DNA from: an uncultured Alphaproteobacteria bacterium
Lineage (GTDB): Bacteria; Pseudomonadota; Alphaproteobacteria; UBA2966; CAIVPW01
Direction of reading: 5' to 3'
DNA length: 32,778 nucleotides
Assembly: GCA_903907895.1 (NCBI GenBank)
Contig: CAIVPW010000098.1
Location: 1-32,778, forward strand
Made by a program: the position numbers and the translations under genes. Below, in pieces: positions 22,155-31,294 of this stretch. A model generated the notes under the pieces. It was not told the DNA's origin. It saw only the letters and a list, made by a program, of their open reading frames with translations, and ran no database searches. The number at the start of each line of letters is the position of its first letter. Position 1 is the first letter of the stretch.

Positions 22155-23054
22155 ATGCCGCCGTCCAGCCGCCGCGCCCTGCTGCTCATTAACCGCCATG
22201 CCCGGCGTGGTTCAGCGTCGATTGACGGCACGGTTCAGGTACTGGAGCGCGGCGGCATATCCCTGCAACGGATGGACCTGCCCAACCGGTACGAGATCGC
22301 GAACCTCATTCGTCAGCACGCAGCAGCGTGCGATCTGGTGATCGTTGGTGGCGGCGATGGCACCGTCAACGCTGCAGCCCGGGGACTCATCGATACCCGG
22401 CTCCCGCTCGGCATCCTGCCGCTGGGCACGGCGAACGACCTCGCCCGTACACTCCACCTGCCGGCCGATCCTGCCGCCGCGGCTGCCGTCATCGTCGCCG
22501 GCCACTTGCGCAGCATCGACCTCGGCGAGGCGAACGGAGTGCCGTACTTCAACGTCGCCCACGTCGGGCTGACGACCGAGCTCGCACACCGCCTTACGCG
22601 AGAGTCGAAGAAGCGCTGGGGCAGGCTCGGGTATGCCATCGCGGCGTGGCGCATCGTCCGCCGGGCGCGGCCCTTCACCGCCACGGTGCACCATGATGGT
22701 CGCGACGAGACGTTCCGGACTTTGCAGGTGTCCGTGGGCAACGGGGTCTTCTACGGGGGCGGTCTCCGCGTCGCCGAAGGTGCGCTCCCCGACGACGGCC
22801 GCCTCGACGTCTTCAGTCTCGAAGCAGGCCATTGGTGGGAGCTGATCGCGCTGCTGCCGCACCTCAAGCGGGGAACCCACGGCCGCAAGGCCACGGTGCG
22901 GGCCTTCCGCACGACCGAAGTGATGCTCACCACTCGCCGCCCGCGCGATGTCGATGCCGATGGCGAACGCATCACTCGGACGCCGGCGCAGTTCCGAGTG
23001 CTGCCGGCCGCCGTGCGGGTGTTTGCGCCGCCGCCGCCCCCCGTCGAGACCTAG
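22155..23054 (+). CDS. Diacylglycerol/sphingosine-kinase-like lipid kinase (YegS/BmrU type)
   Basis: A 299-residue lipid kinase. The catalytic N-terminal domain has ALLLINRHARRGS, LVIVGGGDGTVNAAARGL (the GGGDGT nucleotide loop, residues about 65-70) and LGILPLGTANDLAR. The C-terminal beta-rich domain has VSVGNGVFYGGGLRVAEGAL, then PDDGRLDVFSL and DVDADGE. Members phosphorylate diacylglycerol or similar lipids. ATG at 22155 is chosen because the domain starts just after it; the frame is open far upstream, but that sequence belongs to the PAP2 gene in another frame. The ribosome binding site is weak. The stop codon overlaps that of the convergent peptidase gene within CTAG. Confidence 0.87.
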   Translation: MPPSSRRALLLINRHARRGSASIDGTVQVLERGGISLQRMDLPNRYEIANLIRQHAAACDLVIVGGGDGTVNAAARGLIDTRLPLGILPLGTANDLARTLHLPADPAAAAAVIVAGHLRSIDLGEANGVPYFNVAHVGLTTELAHRLTRESKKRWGRLGYAIAAWRIVRRARPFTATVHHDGRDETFRTLQVSVGNGVFYGGGLRVAEGALPDDGRLDVFSLEAGHWWELIALLPHLKRGTHGRKATVRAFRTTEVMLTTRRPRDVDADGERITRTPAQFRVLPAAVRVFAPPPPPVET

Positions 23055-23989
23055 TCGATGGGAAGCGCGGCCATCTCGCGTAGCGTGTCCTGGTATGCCC
23101 CGACGGTGGCCGGAGTCGCCGCTGCAACGGCGCGCTCGGCGGCTCGGCGCGCGTCGCGGTTCCGGCCCGCGGCCGCATAGGCGTAGGCGAGGTTGTTCCA
23201 GGCGGCGGGATCGCCGGGTGCAACTGTAGCGGCCCGCTCGAAGGCCTCGGCAGCAGCCACGAAGTCCGCGCGCGCATACTCGCTGTTGCCAAGGCCCATC
23301 CAGGCCGGCGTATTACTGGGGAATTTCTTTAAGATCGACTTATAACCCTTTGTAGAGGCATTGTAATTGTGTAGGCGATCAAGTCCGAGTGCAGCTTCGA
23401 GGAGAGCCGTCTCGCGGCCCGCTGCGGGGAGCTCGCCGGCCGGCACGAGCACCACCGCCCAGTAGTCGCCGCGCGCCCAGGTCCGCTCGAAGGCGTTCAA
23501 GTCGGTGGCGCGGTCGGGGGTGATGCCGGAGTGCTGCACGATGGTCTGGTGGTCGAGGTCGTAGGCCAGCACCACGGAGTAATGCCAGCGTGGCACCCAG
23601 CTGAGGCCGAGGTTCTGGAACACGATCACCGGATGCCCGGCGGCGACTTCGGCCAACAGCGACGACACGTCGTCGAGTTCGACCGCCATCAGCCCAAGGC
23701 GGCGCGCCGCAGCGACCACGTCGTTGCGCAGCGTCCCCTCTTTGCCGGGCGTGAAGACCATCTCGCCGGCGCGTTCCTGGGTCAGGGGAACGCCGGCCCA
23801 GGTGGCGGCCATCGCAAGGGCGGCCGGCCCGCAATAGTTGTCGGTCTGGGCGTAAAAAGGGACGCCTCCGACCTGCGCGAAGCGCGGCAGGGCGGAGGCG
23901 TTAGATTCCAGCAGCCTCGCCGTCTGCGGCGCCGCGCAAGCTCCGAGGAGCCAAAGCGCGAGCGCTGCGAGGACGAGCCGGATCGGCAC
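23051..23989 (-). CDS. PA2778-family lipoprotein cysteine peptidase with TPR repeats
   Basis: A 312-residue lipoprotein: signal with lipobox LGAC (Cys 18), then a C39-like papain-fold domain with QTDNYCGPAALAMA (nucleophile Cys 53), PRWHYSVVLAYDLD (His 136, Asp 144), and a C-terminal TPR region (about 190-300: AWMGLGNSEYARADFVAAAE, AWNNLAYAYAAAGRNRDARR). Proteins of this type occur with a small PA2779-type membrane partner, as here 20 bases upstream. The target of the peptidase is not known. It is anchored in the envelope and faces the periplasm by prediction. Confidence 0.85.
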   Translation of the reverse strand: MPIRLVLAALALWLLGACAAPQTARLLESNASALPRFAQVGGVPFYAQTDNYCGPAALAMAATWAGVPLTQERAGEMVFTPGKEGTLRNDVVAAARRLGLMAVELDDVSSLLAEVAAGHPVIVFQNLGLSWVPRWHYSVVLAYDLDHQTIVQHSGITPDRATDLNAFERTWARGDYWAVVLVPAGELPAAGRETALLEAALGLDRLHNYNASTKGYKSILKKFPSNTPAWMGLGNSEYARADFVAAAEAFERAATVAPGDPAAWNNLAYAYAAAGRNRDARRAAERAVAAATPATVGAYQDTLREMAALPID

Positions 23990-24009
23990 TACCAGTTCGT
24001 TCGGTGCGA

Positions 24010-24420
24010 CTAGCGCACCGGACCGATCGGGTAGACGTCCGTGATGCCGAGCAGGTCGGTGATCAGCAGCACGACGGCCACGACCACCACGATGCCGACG
24101 ACAGCGCCGAGGAAGCTGCCACCCGCGATGGCGTCATCCATGCGGCCCGAAAGGCGCGCGACTTCGGCGTCCGACAGCGCAGCGATGCGGGCCTTGGCTT
24201 CCGCCGGGCTGACGCCCATGCGCTGCATCTCGCCGCGCACGTCTTCCCGGTCGAGGAACGCGTTGACGCGCGCCCGGTCGGCAGCAACGCTCGCCTGAGA
24301 GGCGGCAGTGACCACCTGCTCCGTCGGCACCATCGCCGCGTTTGCCTGCAGCGGGCCCGAGATGAGGAACATAGTCGCGGCTACCGGCGCGCAGACTGCC
24401 TTGAGGAAATTCTGATTCAT
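24010..24420 (-). CDS. PA2779-family small membrane protein
   Basis: A 136-residue protein. It starts MNQNFLKAVCAPVAATMFLI with a signal-like hydrophobic stretch, then a helical region with VPTEQVV and EDVRGEMQRMGVSPAEAKAR and ALSDAEVARLSGRMD, and ends with one transmembrane segment (GAVVGIVVVVAVVLLITDLL) and a short tail YPIGPV. This layout matches the PA2779 family, which is found with PA2778-type peptidases; the two probably work together or the peptidase processes this protein. ATG at 24420 has GGAGG six bases upstream. The frame upstream to 24561 looks non-coding. Confidence 0.82.
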   Translation of the reverse strand: MNQNFLKAVCAPVAATMFLISGPLQANAAMVPTEQVVTAASQASVAADRARVNAFLDREDVRGEMQRMGVSPAEAKARIAALSDAEVARLSGRMDDAIAGGSFLGAVVGIVVVVAVVLLITDLLGITDVYPIGPVR

Positions 24421-24532
24421 GGGGGCCTCCGGTGTTGTTCTTGTGGGCCACGTCCCGGCGCCGGGCTGCCCTCGGGGCGAGCGCGACGGCGCATGGAAGA
24501 CGGCGCGGGTTTGCCCGATGCCGCGACGCCAT

Positions 24533-24549
24533 GGTGTCAATGTGACACC
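24533..24549. promoter_or_regulatory. 17-bp perfect palindrome upstream of the PA2779/PA2778 pair
   Basis: GGTGTCA (24533-24539), ATG, TGACACC (24543-24549). On the minus strand it contains TTGACA, a consensus -35, so a protein bound here could block or replace RNA polymerase. I see no matching -10. It lies about 115 bases before the ATG at 24420. Confidence 0.4.
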
Positions 24550-24608
24550 CGGTGCCGCCATCCGGTATTCACCTTAACGGCTAAGGCGCAGCCTAGGAGG
24601 CAGCGGTG

Positions 24609-25157
24609 CTAGCCGACTGGTGGTTCGACGGATGGAAAGTCCGCCCGCCCGCGCGCGAGATCGGCAAGGCTCTGGCGATCGAGCGCCAACACCGCGTTGC
24701 GCACATAGTCCGCCAACCGGCCGACCACCGCCGCGTCCACGGGCGCGTTGCGGTAGACGTTGCGCACCAGGGCGTCTTCGAGACTCTGCTTCCCCTCAAG
24801 TGCCTCGTCGTAGGCCTGCACGCGGCCATAGAAGGCGCGGCCGATCGCTTTCATGCGCTTGCCCACGCCAATGTCGCCGCCGCCAAGTTCGCGCACGCTG
24901 CGATCCAGATCGGCCGTCATGGCAGCGAAGGTTTCGTCGGACAGCGCCTGTGCCGCCGGCCCCAGGGCGCGTAGCCGGCGGAACAGCAGAGCCGCATGGA
25001 CGACGATCGTGTCGAAGCGTCCGTCCACGGTGTCGGGCACCTTCCAATCACGAAAGAACACCGGCTGGCGCGCCTGGCGCACGAGGGCAAAGTACAACTC
25101 GCTTCCCGCCGGCATTTCGGCGGGGCGGCGCAGCCGGGACAGGATGCGGTTCAGCAC
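24609..25157 (-). CDS. Ubiquinol-cytochrome c chaperone (CBP3/UPF0174 family)
   Basis: A 182-residue protein of the ubiquinol-cytochrome c chaperone family, related to mitochondrial Cbp3, which assists cytochrome bc1 assembly. Hallmarks are LYFALVRQARQPVFFRDWKV, FDTIVVHAALLFRRLRALG, FAAMTADLDRSVRELGGGDI and GVGKRMKAIGRAFYGRVQAY. GTG at 25157 is taken as the start because the conserved part begins there (VLNRILSRLRRP); the frame is open further upstream but overlaps the divergent bamE gene. The gene stands head-to-head with bamE, 99 bases apart, as in many alphaproteobacteria. No strong ribosome binding site is visible. Confidence 0.85.
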   Translation of the reverse strand: MLNRILSRLRRPAEMPAGSELYFALVRQARQPVFFRDWKVPDTVDGRFDTIVVHAALLFRRLRALGPAAQALSDETFAAMTADLDRSVRELGGGDIGVGKRMKAIGRAFYGRVQAYDEALEGKQSLEDALVRNVYRNAPVDAAVVGRLADYVRNAVLALDRQSLADLARGRADFPSVEPPVG

Positions 25158-25256
25158 CGGCAGACAATAGCCGAGGCCCGGCCCTTCGTTGACAGCCTTC
25201 AAGCGACAGGCCAAGGTCCCGGCCAATATGCCGCTCAGGGGAGCGCGGGAACTGGG

Positions 25257-25724
25257 ATGACGAGCTTCGGCCGACTTTTGCTGGCAGGCACGGCCCTCGC
25301 TGTGGCCGCCGCCACCACAGCGTGCGCACCGACCCGCGACAACCGGGGTTACGTGCTCAATGAGCGCATCGTGCAGGGCATCAAACCGGGCACCGACACC
25401 CGCGACACCGTCTTGGTGGCGCTGGGTAGCCCATCCGCCACGGGGACCTTCGAGAAGAACCGCTGGTACTACATCGGCGCGCTCACCGAGACCGCCCCCT
25501 ACAAGCGGCCGGATGTGCTCGACCAGCAGGTCGTCGCCATCGCCTTCACCGATCGCGGCGTGGTGTCCGACATCCAGCGCTTCACGCTGGCGGACGCCAT
25601 GGCCATCGATCCGGTCGATCGCGAAACCGCCACCCGAGGGCGGGAGATGAACGTGCTGGAGCAGTTCATGGGCAACATCGGCCGCTTCAACGCGCAGTCT
25701 GCGCGCGGCGTCGGCGGCAACTAG
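25257..25724 (+). CDS. bamE: Outer membrane assembly lipoprotein BamE (SmpA/OmlA)
   Basis: A 155-residue lipoprotein: signal peptide with lipobox TTAC near residue 23, then the SmpA/OmlA domain GYVLNERIVQGIKPGTDTRD, VLVALGSPSATGTF, RWYYIGA and VVAIAFTDRGVVSDIQRF. BamE is the small accessory subunit of the BAM complex that inserts outer membrane proteins. The C-terminus after residue 120 is longer than in Escherichia coli, as usual in alphaproteobacteria. ATG at 25257 follows GGGA. A strong terminator lies 15 bases after the stop. Confidence 0.92.
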   Translation: MTSFGRLLLAGTALAVAAATTACAPTRDNRGYVLNERIVQGIKPGTDTRDTVLVALGSPSATGTFEKNRWYYIGALTETAPYKRPDVLDQQVVAIAFTDRGVVSDIQRFTLADAMAIDPVDRETATRGREMNVLEQFMGNIGRFNAQSARGVGGN

Positions 25725-25739
25725 CCCCCAAAGACGCAC

Positions 25740-25770
25740 GTGGCCGGGCTGTACGCCCGGCCACTTCTTT
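25740..25770 (+). terminator. Intrinsic terminator of bamE
   Basis: A perfect 10-bp GC stem, GTGGCCGGGC (25740-25749) with GCCCGGCCAC (25755-25764), loop TGTAC, followed by TTCTTT. It may also serve the convergent PEBP gene. Confidence 0.88.
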
Positions 25771-25779
25771 CCTGAAAGT

Positions 25780-25795
25780 CCCGGCCTAGGCCGGG
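25780..25795. repeat. 16-bp perfect palindrome between convergent genes
   Basis: CCCGGCCTAGGCCGGG is a perfect loopless palindrome just downstream of the bamE terminator and 38 bases past the stop of the convergent PEBP gene. It may help end the minus-strand transcript; no T-run follows. Confidence 0.45.
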
Positions 25796-25833
25796 AGCGC
25801 TCTGGCGGCCGCGCGAGTGCGACACAGCCGCGC

Positions 25834-26442
25834 TCAGCTCGGTCGGCGGAACAAGCCGAGATACACTGCCTTGCCGAGAATGTGGCCCTGCATCGCTTCG
25901 ATCACCTTGGTGCGCGTCGCGAATGCATCGGCCTCGGCATCCACCGGCAGCACGGTGTCGAGCGCGTACAACTCGAAGACGTAGTGGTGCATCGGCCCGT
26001 TCGCGCCAGCGCCCGGCCCGCGGTAGACCGGGCCCGTTGCACTGGTCTGCTTGCTGCCGTCGGGCAGTGTCGCACCGCGCGCAACGCCCTCGGGGAGTCC
26101 TGTGGCGGTGGCAGGGATGTTCCACACCAGCCAGTGCACCTGGTCGTCGGTCGTACGATTGCGCACGACTTCCATGTCGTGAAAGTGCAGCACGAAGCTG
26201 CGGGTGTTGGCCGGCGGGCTCGCCCACTTCAGTTCCGGCGAAGTGCCTTCACCCGGCGCCGCGCCCGGCGCCGCCTGGCTGAAGCGCACAGGGATCACAC
26301 CACCGTCCGCAAACGCCGTGGTGGTGAGCGTCATGGCGGGCCCCGCCCCTGCGCCGCCCCCTGCTGCGGCCGGCGCCTGCGCCAACGCCGACGGAGCGAG
26401 TGCAAGCGACAGCAGCAGCACGCCCAAAGCACGCAATGTCAT
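25834..26442 (-). CDS. Exported PEBP-fold protein (YbhB/YbcL, Raf-kinase-inhibitor-like)
   Basis: A 202-residue protein with a signal peptide (MTLRALGVLLLSLALAPSALA, cleaved before QAPAA), a short Ala/Gly-rich linker and a PEBP domain: TSPELKWASPPANTRSFVLH, then HDMEV, DQVHWLVWNIPAT and YRGPGAGANGPMHHYVFELY, which form the anion-binding pocket. Bacterial members are poorly understood; a periplasmic small-ligand binding role is plausible. ATG at 26442 has GGAGG well placed. It stands alone between bamE and hppA, with hairpins on both sides. Confidence 0.9.
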   Translation of the reverse strand: MTLRALGVLLLSLALAPSALAQAPAAAGGGAGAGPAMTLTTTAFADGGVIPVRFSQAAPGAAPGEGTSPELKWASPPANTRSFVLHFHDMEVVRNRTTDDQVHWLVWNIPATATGLPEGVARGATLPDGSKQTSATGPVYRGPGAGANGPMHHYVFELYALDTVLPVDAEADAFATRTKVIEAMQGHILGKAVYLGLFRRPS

Positions 26443-26477
26443 GGATGCCTCCTGTCCCGGATGAGGAGACAGCCTAG

Positions 26478-26513
26478 CAAAAACGAAACGGCCGGGGACG
26501 AGCCCCGGCCGTT
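26478..26513 (-). terminator. Intrinsic terminator of hppA
   Basis: An 11-bp stem, AACGGCCGGGG (26487-26497) with CCCCGGCCGTT (26503-26513), five-base loop. On the minus strand it is followed by TCGTTTTTG. It lies 25 bases past the hppA stop. Confidence 0.88.
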
Positions 26514-26537
26514 CACGTTCGTGGTGTGCGCGATTGC

Positions 26538-28628
<2,091 letters not shown>

Positions 28629-28738
28629 GTCGTCATCCCCTCGTCGGACAATGGAAAATAGCGGCGGGCAAATGGAACGGCGCGCTACCCCCGAACGCGC
28701 GTCACCCGGGAACGCAAGGCGCCCGGGAAAGTGGCGGC

Positions 28739-28767
28739 TTTATGCCACGCCTACCCCGCAAAGGCAA
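28739..28767 (-). promoter_or_regulatory. Likely hppA promoter
   Basis: On the minus strand TTGCCT (28762-28767), 17 bases, then CATAAA (28739-28744). The predicted leader is about 100 bases and contains two CCCGGG blocks (28706-28728 region) that can pair. Confidence 0.5.
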
Positions 28768-28839
28768 ACGTCCGCGCAATTATTGATCAAAGCGCCGGAT
28801 GGGCGGTCCGCAGGACCTACCCGCGCCCGGCCGGGAGGT

Positions 28840-29277
28840 TCAGGCGACCAGCTTGGCGACCCGGGTAACCAAGACCTTGGCGACCAGTTCGGTCCCCAGG
28901 ATTTCGTTCGCCTTCACCTTGGCCCGCTCCTTGACCTTGGCAAGGTCGATGCTCTCGATCCCATCCGCCCGGCGCGGCAGGGACTTATGAGCATCCCGCA
29001 GGATGGCGTCGCGGATGCGCGGCACCACCGCCTCGATCTCACCCGTCTTGCGGCCATCGGCGACTTCGAGCTTGAGGTCGATACCGACGTAATGGTCCAC
29101 GGCCGTGCCAGTGTTCACCGGGAACGCCACGTTGTCGATCGACACGTAGCCCCGCACCAGCACCTCCTGCTTTTCCTCAGTCGCAAATTGCTCGAAGTTG
29201 CCGAGCACGAAGATGACCGCAGCCAGGCCGCCGCCGAGGAACACCAGAAGCGCGACCGTGATGATGATCCATCGCAT
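28840..29277 (-). CDS. FliL-like single-pass membrane protein
   Basis: A 145-residue protein: one N-terminal transmembrane segment (IIITVALLVFLGGGLAAVIF) and a periplasmic domain with VSIDNVAFPVNTGTAVDHYV, IDLKLEV and EIEAVVPRIRDAILRDAHKS. This is the arrangement of FliL, the flagellar basal-body protein, but there are no flagellar genes here, so it is best called FliL-like with unknown role. ATG at 29277 has no good ribosome binding site; instead an extended -10 (TGCTATAAG on the minus strand) ends eight bases upstream, so the mRNA may be leaderless. It follows thiL by 49 bases. Confidence 0.72.
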   Translation of the reverse strand: MRWIIITVALLVFLGGGLAAVIFVLGNFEQFATEEKQEVLVRGYVSIDNVAFPVNTGTAVDHYVGIDLKLEVADGRKTGEIEAVVPRIRDAILRDAHKSLPRRADGIESIDLAKVKERAKVKANEILGTELVAKVLVTRVAKLVA

Positions 29278-29285
29278 GGGCCGAC

Positions 29286-29294
29286 CTTATAGCA
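29286..29294 (-). promoter_or_regulatory. Extended -10 promoter close to the FliL-like start codon
   Basis: The minus strand reads TGCTATAAG (29286-29294), an extended -10. Only eight bases separate it from the ATG at 29277, so transcription would begin at or next to the start codon. Confidence 0.4.
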
Positions 29295-29326
29295 CAGGTA
29301 ACGAGGGGCCTGCCGCCCCGGGCGGC

Positions 29327-30304
29327 CTAGAAGTGCCGGTACCCCAGGGTCTCGAACCGCAATTCGACGCCCGCCGCATCGAGGACCCGCACCCCCTGCC
29401 CCGGCCGCATGACGCCGATCCGCGTTACCGGCACGCCGGTAGTGGCCGCGATCTGGTCGATGCGCGCCCGATCGGCCGCGGCCGCCGTGAATAGAAGTTC
29501 GTAGTCGTCGCCGAAGGTGAGCATGCGTTTGTCCTCGCCCGGCACCTTGGCCAGGGCCAGGCGGGCGGACACCGACAGCGGAACCTGCCCAAGCCGCACA
29601 TCGGCGCCGAGGTGGGATTGCTCGCACACGTGATCGAGGTCGCCGAGGAGCCCATCGGAGACGTCGATTGCCGCATGCGCAACGCCGCGCAGGGCGCGGC
29701 CCAGCTCCACGCGCGGGGTCGGGCAATCCAGTCGCTCGCGCAGCGCCTTTTCATGCTCGGGCGGTAGTGCGAGCGTCCCCTCCGCCACCTGCAGGCCGAG
29801 GCATGCGTCGCCGACCGTGCCCGACACATAGATGTCGTCGCCTGCCCGCGCGCCGGCGCGGCGGATCATGGTGCCGCTCGGCACCTGCCCGAAGATCGTT
29901 ACCGACAGAATCAGATCCGTTGGCGCCGCGACCGTGTCGCCGCCGACCAGGTGAATGCCGAACGCGGCCTGATCCTCTTTCAAGCCGCTGGCGAATCCCT
30001 CGATCCACTCCTGCGTGACGTCGGGCGACCACGCCGTCGTCAGGACGTAGGCCAGCGGCTCGGCGCCTTTGGCCGCAAGGTCGGAGAGGTTCACGCGCAA
30101 CAGCTTGCGGCCGACGTCGGCCGGTGCCGTGCGCTGGTCGAAATGGACGCCGCGCACCATCGCATCGGTGGTGACGACCAGTTCGTGCCCCGGTGCGGTT
30201 GCTACGGTTGCTGCGTCGTCGCCCAGCGCGAAGGCACCCGGTGCGCCGATGGCCAACGGGGCAAAGACCTGCGCGATGAGGTCGAATTCACCGCGACGTT
30301 TCAC
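29327..30304 (-). CDS. thiL: Thiamine-monophosphate kinase
   Basis: A 325-residue enzyme that phosphorylates thiamine monophosphate to the active cofactor thiamine diphosphate. PurM-like ATP-binding motifs are visible: GEFDLIAQVFAP, FALGDDAATV, VVTTDAMVRGVHF, LVGGDTVAAPTDL, AIDVSDGLLGDLDHV and LTFGDDYELLF. Length is normal. Start is GTG at 30304, right at MKRRGEFDLI; the nusB stop is 15 bases upstream. It sits in the riboflavin-nusB operon as in many proteobacteria. Confidence 0.95.
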   Translation of the reverse strand: MKRRGEFDLIAQVFAPLAIGAPGAFALGDDAATVATAPGHELVVTTDAMVRGVHFDQRTAPADVGRKLLRVNLSDLAAKGAEPLAYVLTTAWSPDVTQEWIEGFASGLKEDQAAFGIHLVGGDTVAAPTDLILSVTIFGQVPSGTMIRRAGARAGDDIYVSGTVGDACLGLQVAEGTLALPPEHEKALRERLDCPTPRVELGRALRGVAHAAIDVSDGLLGDLDHVCEQSHLGADVRLGQVPLSVSARLALAKVPGEDKRMLTFGDDYELLFTAAAADRARIDQIAATTGVPVTRIGVMRPGQGVRVLDAAGVELRFETLGYRHF

Positions 30305-30319
30305 GGAAGGGAATCCGGC

Positions 30320-30832
30320 TCAGACTTCCTGCGGGCGCAGGTGGCGCGCGAGGTTGTCGAGCACGCCGTTGACGAGCTTGGGCTCCGGGCCCGCATAGAA
30401 CGCGTGCGCGACGTCGATGTACTCCGACAGGATCACGCGCGCCGGCACGTCCTTGCGCGCCAGAAGCTCGAATGCTGCCGCACGCAACAGCGAGCGCAGG
30501 ATGCCGTCGAGCCGGCCCGGCTCGCGCGACATCGACCCCTTCAGCAAAGCGTCGAGTTCTTCCTGGCGTCCGGAGCCGCCGCGCACGAGGGCGCGGAAGA
30601 AGTCGGGGTCGGCTTCGGCATAGCGGTCGCCGTCGATCTCGTTGCCGAAGCGATGGTTGATGAACTCGTCGATGACCTCTTCCGCCTTGCCGCCGCCGAA
30701 TTCGATCTGATAGAGCGCCTGCACGGCAGCGAGGCGCGCGACGCTGCGGCTCTGCAGCATCTGCGCGTCGCCAGATTTCTGCTTGTTCTTGTCTTTGCCC
30801 GGAGTGCGGGCGGCGGCGGGACCGTCGGTCAT
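30320..30832 (-). CDS. nusB: Transcription antitermination factor NusB
   Basis: A 170-residue all-helical RNA-binding protein that, with NusE (S10), binds boxA in rRNA leaders. RSVARLAAVQALYQIEFGG opens the fold; AAFELLARKDVPARVILSEY, then IDVAHAFYA and KLVNGVLDNLARHLRP close it. The first 25 residues (Lys/Gln-rich, MTDGPAAARTPGKDKNKQKS) are an extension. ATG at 30832 overlaps the ribH stop as ATGA. Downstream is thiL. Confidence 0.95.
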   Translation of the reverse strand: MTDGPAAARTPGKDKNKQKSGDAQMLQSRSVARLAAVQALYQIEFGGGKAEEVIDEFINHRFGNEIDGDRYAEADPDFFRALVRGGSGRQEELDALLKGSMSREPGRLDGILRSLLRAAAFELLARKDVPARVILSEYIDVAHAFYAGPEPKLVNGVLDNLARHLRPQEV

Positions 30833-31293
30833 GGTGTCATCAACGTACGCCGTAGCGCGATCATTTCAACCGCGGCGCGTGCGGCAAACCCGCCTTTGTC
30901 CTGCTGGTCGAGTTTGGCGCGATCCCACGCCTGCTCGAAATTCTCCACCGTCAGCACGCCGTTGCCGAGTGCGATCCCATAGTTCAGGACCAGGTGCGAC
31001 AGGCCCCGCATGCACTCCTGGCAGACGTGCTCGTAGTGGTCCGTCTCGCCGCGGATTACGCAACCCAGGGCCACGTAGCCGTCGTAGGTCGGCCGGCCGC
31101 CCTGGCGCAGTTCGTCGGCCTTCAGCGCATAGGTGATCGCCGCCGGGATCTCGAGGCATCCCGGCACCCGCACGACCCGGTGCTTCACCAAGGCGGCATC
31201 GAGCGCGGCGATGGCACAACGCTCCATCTCGTCGGCGATGTCGGTGTAGAAGCGCGCCGAGACAATCAGGACGTTGTCGGCCGTGTTCGCCAC
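30829..31293 (-). CDS. ribH: 6,7-dimethyl-8-ribityllumazine synthase
   Basis: A 154-residue enzyme of riboflavin synthesis that joins 3,4-dihydroxy-2-butanone-4-phosphate and the ribityl-pyrimidine to form lumazine, usually in a large oligomeric shell. Motifs are VSARFYTDIADEM, VPGCLEIPAAI, YDGYVALGCVIRGETDHYEH and GNGVLTVEN. GTG at 31293 starts the frame one base after the ribBX stop. It overlaps nusB by four bases. Confidence 0.95.
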   Translation of the reverse strand: MANTADNVLIVSARFYTDIADEMERCAIAALDAALVKHRVVRVPGCLEIPAAITYALKADELRQGGRPTYDGYVALGCVIRGETDHYEHVCQECMRGLSHLVLNYGIALGNGVLTVENFEQAWDRAKLDQQDKGGFAARAAVEMIALRRTLMTP

Positions 31294-31294
31294 C

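Noticed and set aside
21318-23054. 578-codon version of the lipid kinase
   Set aside because: The N-terminal part is the PAP2 gene read in another frame; the kinase domain starts at ATG 22155.
24609-25739. 376-codon version of the bc1 chaperone
   Set aside because: The upstream half is antisense to bamE; family similarity begins at GTG 25157.
29312-29330. Terminator at the end of thiL (GC palindrome near 29312-29326)
   Set aside because: It is a GC palindrome without a following T-run and may just reflect base composition.
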